This document shows positions 59,714-64,000 of a stretch of 64,000 nucleotides of DNA, one piece after another. Source of the DNA: an uncultured Oscillospiraceae bacterium. GTDB taxonomy: Bacteria; Bacillota; Clostridia; Oscillospirales; Oscillospiraceae. How positions within the stretch are numbered: the stretch's first letter is position 1; the number at the start of each line of letters is the position of its first letter. The translations under genes were made by a program, and so were the position numbers. Under the pieces are notes generated by a model. The model made no database searches, had not been told where the DNA came from, and saw only the letters and a list, made by a program, of their open reading frames with translations. The stretch lies in NCBI GenBank assembly GCA_934569225.1, contig CAKTKC010000003.1, forward strand, positions 62,001 through 126,000. Reading direction: 5' to 3'.

Positions 59714-59769
59714 AGAATATCACAGCTGCATTCAATTTTCAATTCACTTCCTTTCGCCAATTTTCGACA
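59714..59769 (-). promoter_or_regulatory. spo0A promoter with tandem 0A boxes
   Basis: Minus-strand TTGAAA (59737-59742) and TATTCT (59714-59719) are spaced by 17 bases. Directly upstream, TGTCGAA (59763-59769) and TGGCGAA (59753-59759), both matching the TGNCGAA 0A box, are placed ten bases apart, one helical turn. This fits binding of phosphorylated Spo0A at its own promoter. Confidence 0.75.
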
Positions 59770-59824
59770 ATTTGGGGGCAGGAAAGAAGCGTCATGCATA
59801 GAATGGTCAGGAGGTGCTTAGCGT

Positions 59825-60268
59825 ATGAGAATTCCATCTGCGAATCCCCAGGCCATTGCCTGCATCCGGGGCGCCGCCGACGCGCCGAAGCTCAGGGGGA
59901 CGGTGCGGTTTTCCGCCGTACCCGGCGGCACGCTGGTGACGGCGGAGGTCACGGGGCTTCCCGAAAACGACACCGGCTTTTTTGCCTTTCACATCCATGA
60001 GGGCGGCGATTGCGGCGGCACGGACTTTTCGGATACCGGAGGTCATTTCAATCCCGAGGCACAGGAACATCCCCGTCACGCGGGAGACCTGCCGCCGCTT
60101 CTGTCCGTTGGCGGGCACGCGTTTCTCTCGGTGGAGACGGGGAGATTCACCCCCTGCGAGGTGATCGGCCGGACGGTGGTGATCCACGGAAGCGCGGACG
60201 ATTTTCACACCCAGCCGGCGGGAAGCGCGGGCAAAAAGATCGCCTGCGGCGTGATCCGACGGGGGTAA
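59825..60268 (+). CDS. Cu/Zn superoxide dismutase-family protein, no signal peptide
   Basis: A 147-residue protein with the SOD_Cu fold. Likely copper ligands are in FHIHEGGDC (about 53-61, HxH), the bridging and zinc ligands in GGHFNPEAQEHPRHAGDLP (about 72-90) and the last copper ligand in DDFHTQ, followed by KIACGVI with the disulfide Cys. All key His residues seem to be present. Unlike most bacterial CuZn-SODs it has no signal peptide or lipobox, so it is probably cytoplasmic. It is divergent from spo0A. AGGAGGTGCTTAGCGT precedes the ATG. Confidence 0.87.
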   Translation: MRIPSANPQAIACIRGAADAPKLRGTVRFSAVPGGTLVTAEVTGLPENDTGFFAFHIHEGGDCGGTDFSDTGGHFNPEAQEHPRHAGDLPPLLSVGGHAFLSVETGRFTPCEVIGRTVVIHGSADDFHTQPAGSAGKKIACGVIRRG

Positions 60269-60334
60269 TGGGGAGGCTTTTCGGGAAATCAGGGAGATTA
60301 TGACGAAAAACTTCCTTTCACCCGCTTTTTGTGG

Positions 60335-60363
60335 TTGTAAAATTTAAGGCAATGGTGTATAAT
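60335..60363 (+). promoter_or_regulatory. murC promoter
   Basis: TTGTAA (60335-60340) and TATAAT (60358-60363) with a 17-base spacer, about 80 bp upstream of the murC start. Confidence 0.7.
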
Positions 60364-60445
60364 ACCATGAGTTGCGGAAAAATTTCGTTCTGTGCTCCGG
60401 CAAAGAATGGCCGGAGCAGGATCACCTGTGGGGGAACTGACATAC

Positions 60446-61810
60446 ATGCTGAATAGTAAGAAAATCACGGAATATCTGACGCCCGGTCATCATGTGCATC
60501 TTGTGGGGATCGGCGGCGTATCCATGCGGCCGCTGGGGCTGGTGCTGAAGGGCATGGGCATGGAGGTCACCGGCTCGGATATGAACGCATCCGTGTCCAC
60601 GGATGAGCTGATCGGACAGGGCATTCCCGTCGCCATCGGACACCGGGCAGAGAATATCGAGGGCGCGGACTGCATCATCCGCACCGCCGCCGCCCACAAC
60701 GACAACCCGGAGATCGCCGCCGCCCGTGCCGCAGGTATTCCCGTGTTCGAGCGGGCGCAGGCCTGGGGCGAGATCATGAAGTCCTACCGGAATGCCATCT
60801 GTATTTCCGGCACCCACGGAAAGACCACCACCACGTCCATGATGACCCACATTCTCATGGAAGCGGATATGGATCCCACGGTCATGATCGGCGGCTATCT
60901 GCCCCTGCTCCACGCGGGACACCGGGTCGGCCACGGGGACACCATCGTGCTGGAAAGCTGCGAATACTGCGATTCCTTCCTGAATTTCTTCCCCACGCTG
61001 GCGGTGGTGCTGAACGTGGAGGCGGATCACCTGGATTATTTCAAAGACCTGGCGGACATTCAGAAGTCCTTCCACAAGTTTGCGTCTCTGGCTACTTTCG
61101 GGGTGGTCGCCAACGGCGACGACCCCCATACGGTGCAGGCCATGGAGGGCATCGACTATGTTTCCTTTGGACTGGGGGAGGGCAACCGCATTCACGCGGC
61201 CAATATGCACCCCGACTGGCGGCACTTTGATGTGATCTGCGACGGGAAGTACTACTGCCACATGGACATGGGCGTGCTGGGCCGGCACAATGCCATGAAC
61301 GCTCTGGCGGCGGCGGCCGCCGCCTGGATGATGGGCATTCCCGGAGAGACGGTCTCCAGGGGCATCCAGTCCTTCCACGGCGCGGGACGGCGCATGGAGT
61401 TCAAGGGCAAGTTCAACGGCGCAGATGTTTACGATGATTACGCCCACCATCCCGACGAGCTGAAGGCAACCCTGGAAGCCGTGCGCTCCATGGGCTATAA
61501 GCGGGTGGTGCTGGCCTTCCAGCCCCATACCTATTCCCGCACCAAGGCGCTGTTTGACGACTTCGTCCGGGAGCTGAAAAAGTCCGACGTGGTAGTCCTG
61601 GCGGAAATTTATGCAGCCCGGGAGCGGAACACCATCGGCATTTCCTCCGCCCAGCTGGCAGAGCAGATTCCCGGCGCGGTGTACTGCGAGACTCTGCCCG
61701 ACGTTACCGCCTATCTGCGGAAGAACGTCCGGGAAGGGGACATTGTGGTCACCATGGGCGCGGGCGATATCTTCCGTGCGGGTGAGGCGCTGATCAGCGG
61801 AGAACAATAA
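60446..61810 (+). CDS. murC: UDP-N-acetylmuramate-L-alanine ligase
   Basis: A 454-residue Mur ligase. The N-terminal UDP-binding glycine motif HLVGIGGVSMRPL (about 17-29) identifies MurC, the ATP P-loop is SGTHGKTTTTSM (near 121), NVEADHLDYF sits near 192 and the C-terminal DDYAHHPDELKATL near 331. It adds L-Ala to UDP-MurNAc in the cytoplasm, the first peptide step of peptidoglycan. The ATG at 60446 is taken as the start; a GTG slightly upstream in frame is possible because the GGGGG ribosome binding site is 12-16 bases away. Confidence 0.93.
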   Translation: MLNSKKITEYLTPGHHVHLVGIGGVSMRPLGLVLKGMGMEVTGSDMNASVSTDELIGQGIPVAIGHRAENIEGADCIIRTAAAHNDNPEIAAARAAGIPVFERAQAWGEIMKSYRNAICISGTHGKTTTTSMMTHILMEADMDPTVMIGGYLPLLHAGHRVGHGDTIVLESCEYCDSFLNFFPTLAVVLNVEADHLDYFKDLADIQKSFHKFASLATFGVVANGDDPHTVQAMEGIDYVSFGLGEGNRIHAANMHPDWRHFDVICDGKYYCHMDMGVLGRHNAMNALAAAAAAWMMGIPGETVSRGIQSFHGAGRRMEFKGKFNGADVYDDYAHHPDELKATLEAVRSMGYKRVVLAFQPHTYSRTKALFDDFVRELKKSDVVVLAEIYAARERNTIGISSAQLAEQIPGAVYCETLPDVTAYLRKNVREGDIVVTMGAGDIFRAGEALISGEQ

Positions 61811-61968
61811 AACTTCATGCAGGAACGCTGCACCACGAAAATGCGCAAATGTCGGTGCATGAAGTTTTTGTGCATCATTTCCGGTTGCCCCGCAGGGGCG
61901 AGGAAATGGCACATTTCTCATTTTTGCTATGCTTTTGCATAGCAAAAACGTGCCGGTTTCCCGGCACG
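61811..61968. terminator. Cluster of terminator hairpins between murC and the convergent small gene
   Basis: AACTTCATGCA (61811-61821) pairs with TGCATGAAGTT (61856-61866) before TTTTTG, ending murC. TTTTTGCTATGC (61921-61932) and GCATAGCAAAAA (61937-61948) form a bidirectional hairpin. GTGCCGG/CCGGCAC (61950-61967) completes the terminator of the minus-strand gene. Confidence 0.85.
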
Positions 61969-61973
61969 CATCT

Positions 61974-62375
61974 TTAAGCGTTTTCTTCATCCAGAACCAG
62001 GTGGTCAACGCCGGACAGCTCAAATTCCGACATATACCGATCCATCCGCGTAACGATCTCGTCGTAATTGTCGTCGGTGATCTCCGGATAGTCCATGTCC
62101 CGGCGGGAAAGCTCCTCTGCTAGAATCTCGTAAAAAACGTTGTCCTCATAGCAGGCAATGGCCTCGTGGATCCCGCCCTCCTGATAGGCGCGGGAGGGAA
62201 CGACGGTTCCGTTCCAATGCTCGGATAGGGCGGGGGACAGGGCAAACAGTTTGCTCTCCAGATTGTCATAGTCGGCGAAGCGGTCTTCGCCCCGGGTGGA
62301 GTTGAGCACCCAGTTTCCGATGTACACCAGATCCAGCAGCCGGCGGAATTCTTTCGGTGTCAGATTGATCTGCAT
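61974..62375 (-). CDS. Hypothetical protein, 133 residues
   Basis: I do not recognise a named family. The protein is acidic and predicted cytoplasmic, without signal peptide or membrane segment. Short recognisable features are FRRLLDLVYIGNWVLN (about 10-25), a central ACYEDNVFYEILAEELSRR helix and the acidic C-terminus HLVLDEENA. The start at 62375 is chosen because GGAGGGTATGT precedes it; a TATAAT (62443-62448, minus strand) lies about 68 bp upstream with only a weak -35. The open frame continues antisense over ddl, but that extension has no ribosome binding site and is not credible. Similar small proteins occur in clostridia (recollection, not verified). Confidence 0.7.
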   Translation of the reverse strand: MQINLTPKEFRRLLDLVYIGNWVLNSTRGEDRFADYDNLESKLFALSPALSEHWNGTVVPSRAYQEGGIHEAIACYEDNVFYEILAEELSRRDMDYPEITDDNYDEIVTRMDRYMSEFELSGVDHLVLDEENA

Positions 62376-62570
62376 ACATACCCTCCTTTCAAAAAGCGCG
62401 TGGGAAATGCCCGCAGGAAAGCGCGGCTCTTGATTTCCTCCTATTATAGCACCAAAGTTCTGGATTTCCAGATGAAAATTGTAAAAAATATATTTACGGC
62501 AGTATCGTGAAGCTGTGCCCGCTTTCTTCGGCGGAAAGCAGCGGATTTTCTGGTAGAATGAGGCGATGAC

Positions 62571-63641
62571 GTGAAAAAACTCAGTGTTTGTATTCTGTTC
62601 GGTGGGATGAGCCCGGAGCATGAGGTTTCTCTGCGCTCGGCGGAGTCCGTGCTGAATCACATTGACGAAAGCAAGTATAACCTGTTCCCCGTGGGCATCA
62701 CGAAGGAGGGGGACTGGATCCTCTACGGCGGCAAGGATTATTCCAAGCTGGTCACCGGCGAATGGAGAAGCTGTCCTGAAAACCGCCGGGCGACCATTTC
62801 CCCCGTCCGGGGTCAGGGGCTTCTGAGCTTCGAGGGCGACTGCGTGGTGCGGGAGCGCATTGACGTGGTGTTCCCAGTGCTCCACGGCGAGAACGGCGAG
62901 GACGGCGCCATGCAGGGACTGCTGCAAATGGCGGGCATTCCCTATGTCGGCTCCCACATTGCCGCCTCCGCCGTGGCCATGGACAAGAGCCTGACCAAGC
63001 TGGTGGTGGATCAGGCCGGTGTTCCCCAGGCGGCCTGGCAGCTGGTTCGGATCAGCGAGCTGGAAAACCATATGGAGAACACCCTGGACCTGCTGGAAAA
63101 CCGTTTCCGCTATCCCATGTTCGTCAAGCCCGCCGGTACCGGCTCCTCTGTGGGCGTTTCCAAGGTCGGCGACCGGGACGCTCTGCGCAGCGGCCTGCGC
63201 TACGCCGGAAAGTACGATAAAAAAATTCTGGTAGAGGAATTCATCAACGGCAAAGAGATCGAAGTGGCCGTCATGGGCAACGATAACCCCATGGCCTCCG
63301 TCTGCGGCGAAATCGACTCCGGCGCGGAATTCTACGATTACGACGCCAAGTACCTCACCGAAACCTCCAAGGCCTATATCCCTGCCCGCATCCCCGCCGA
63401 GGTGGAGGAAGTGGTGCGGGAGACGGCGGTGAAGGTCTACAACGCCGTGGGCTGTCAGGGCCTGAGCCGGGTGGACTTCTTCGTGACCCACGACGAAAAC
63501 CGGGTGGTGTTCAACGAGATCAACACCCTGCCGGGCTTTACCTCCATTTCCATGTATCCCAAGCTGTTTGAAGCCAGCGGGATTCCCTATTCCCAGCTCA
63601 TTGACGAGCTGCTGCGGCTGGCCGTGGAGGCGTTCCGATGA
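62571..63641 (+). CDS. ddl: D-alanine-D-alanine ligase
   Basis: A 356-residue ATP-grasp ligase. The N-terminal GGMSPEHEVSLRSAESV (about 10-26), the MDKSLTKLVV region near 140, the TGSSVGVSKVGD loop near 190 and the C-terminal FNEINTLPGFTSISMYP (near 315-331) are typical of Ddl. It forms the D-Ala-D-Ala dipeptide of peptidoglycan. Translation starts at a GTG behind GAGGCGATGAC. The gene overlaps the DUF1934 gene by ATGA. I cannot tell from the motifs alone whether it is a D-Ala-D-Lac variant, but its context is ordinary cell-wall synthesis. Confidence 0.92.
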   Translation: MKKLSVCILFGGMSPEHEVSLRSAESVLNHIDESKYNLFPVGITKEGDWILYGGKDYSKLVTGEWRSCPENRRATISPVRGQGLLSFEGDCVVRERIDVVFPVLHGENGEDGAMQGLLQMAGIPYVGSHIAASAVAMDKSLTKLVVDQAGVPQAAWQLVRISELENHMENTLDLLENRFRYPMFVKPAGTGSSVGVSKVGDRDALRSGLRYAGKYDKKILVEEFINGKEIEVAVMGNDNPMASVCGEIDSGAEFYDYDAKYLTETSKAYIPARIPAEVEEVVRETAVKVYNAVGCQGLSRVDFFVTHDENRVVFNEINTLPGFTSISMYPKLFEASGIPYSQLIDELLRLAVEAFR

Positions 63642-64000
63642 AGCGGGACGTGGTTCTTTCCATCCGGGGGCGTCAGCGCTACGGCGACCAGGAGCCGGAG
63701 ACCATCGAGCTGGTCACCGAGGGGACGATGGAGCTCCGGGACGGCGGCTGGGACATCACCTATGAGGAAAGCGAGCTGACCGGCCTTGCCGGTGTGGTCA
63801 CTACCTTCCGGGTGGAGCCGGGGAAGGTCACGCTGAACCGGGAGGGCGCGCTGAATTCCAGAATGCTCTTCCAGGAGGGCGTTTCCCATGAATCGCTGTA
63901 TCAGATGGAATTCGGTACGCTGATGATCACGGTGAAGGCCACCAGTGTATTTTATGATATTGTGCCCGACGGCGGTACCATCGATCTTACGTATCAGATC
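63638..64000 (+). CDS. DUF1934 (YwiB-like) protein, partial
   Basis: 121 codons are visible before the window ends. The start KRDVVLSIRGRQRYGDQEPE, the repeated beta-strand pattern and GALNSRMLFQEG followed by YQMEFGTLMITVKA match DUF1934, a small beta-barrel (lipocalin-like) family found in Firmicutes next to cell-wall or arginyl-tRNA genes. Function is unknown. The ATG overlaps the ddl stop, so translation is coupled. Confidence 0.8.
   Translation, partial: MKRDVVLSIRGRQRYGDQEPETIELVTEGTMELRDGGWDITYEESELTGLAGVVTTFRVEPGKVTLNREGALNSRMLFQEGVSHESLYQMEFGTLMITVKATSVFYDIVPDGGTIDLTYQI

Noticed and set aside
62376..63491. N-terminal extension of the 133-residue minus-strand gene to 505 codons
   Set aside because: The extension is antisense to ddl, has no ribosome binding site, and a good ribosome binding site precedes the internal ATG at 62375.

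Overview
The window looks like G+C-rich chromosomal DNA of a spore-forming Bacillota, most likely a gut-type clostridium of the Oscillospirales (inferred). The support is a Spo0A orthologue with 0A boxes, AGGAGG-type ribosome binding sites, cohesin/dockerin surface proteins, ECF-type vitamin transport and LCP/MurC/Ddl cell-wall genes. No rRNA, tRNA, CRISPR array or phage gene was seen.

Region 1 (1-14.2 kb, mostly minus strand) is a catabolic island. It holds a LivK/H/M/G/F-type ABC transporter, a small VOC protein, an IlvD/Edd dehydratase, a LacI regulator, a ketose-3-epimerase-like TIM barrel, a zinc dehydrogenase, an SDR and the start of an FAD oxidoreductase. Near-identical 14-16 bp LacI-type palindromes upstream of both the binding-protein gene and the dehydratase suggest one sugar or sugar-acid regulon. 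A LysR regulator and a FucI/AraA-like isomerase sit beside it, followed by a ferredoxin-like protein and a divergent Crp/Fnr regulator that share a 16-bp perfect palindrome.

Region 2 (15.8-54.9 kb) is the main feature: a large cobalamin (B12) locus with five cobalamin-riboswitch-like elements, four on the plus strand and one on the minus strand. The third sits directly upstream of a plus-strand gene series of about 27.5 kb (17686-45218). That series encodes two giant secreted beta-propeller/dockerin proteins, cohesin- and dockerin-bearing surface proteins, a membrane protein with a DUF4430 domain and a Cys-rich tail, a MoxR-DUF58-transglutaminase-fold trio whose transglutaminase lacks its catalytic residues, a lipoprotein resembling the alpha/alpha toroid of intrinsic factor, a DUF4430 protein resembling the transcobalamin beta domain, and an EcfT. 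Two divergent riboswitches (47.1-47.6 kb) then serve another DUF4430 lipoprotein and an operon of EcfT, a fused EcfA, an S component, a TIM-barrel protein, cobT, cobU, cobS, a short CobU-like protein and a CobC-like phosphatase. The inferred job is capture of corrinoids at the cell surface, import by an ECF transporter, and nucleotide-loop assembly or remodelling inside the cell.

Region 3 (54.9-64 kb) is housekeeping: glmM, a hexapeptide acyltransferase, an autoregulated BlaI-type repressor, an LCP protein, spo0A, a Cu/Zn-SOD-like protein, murC, ddl and a DUF1934 gene cut by the window edge.

A family of small inverted-repeat elements (218, 218, 118 and 60 bp) is scattered in intergenic regions. 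One copy lies just 3' of a riboswitch aptamer.
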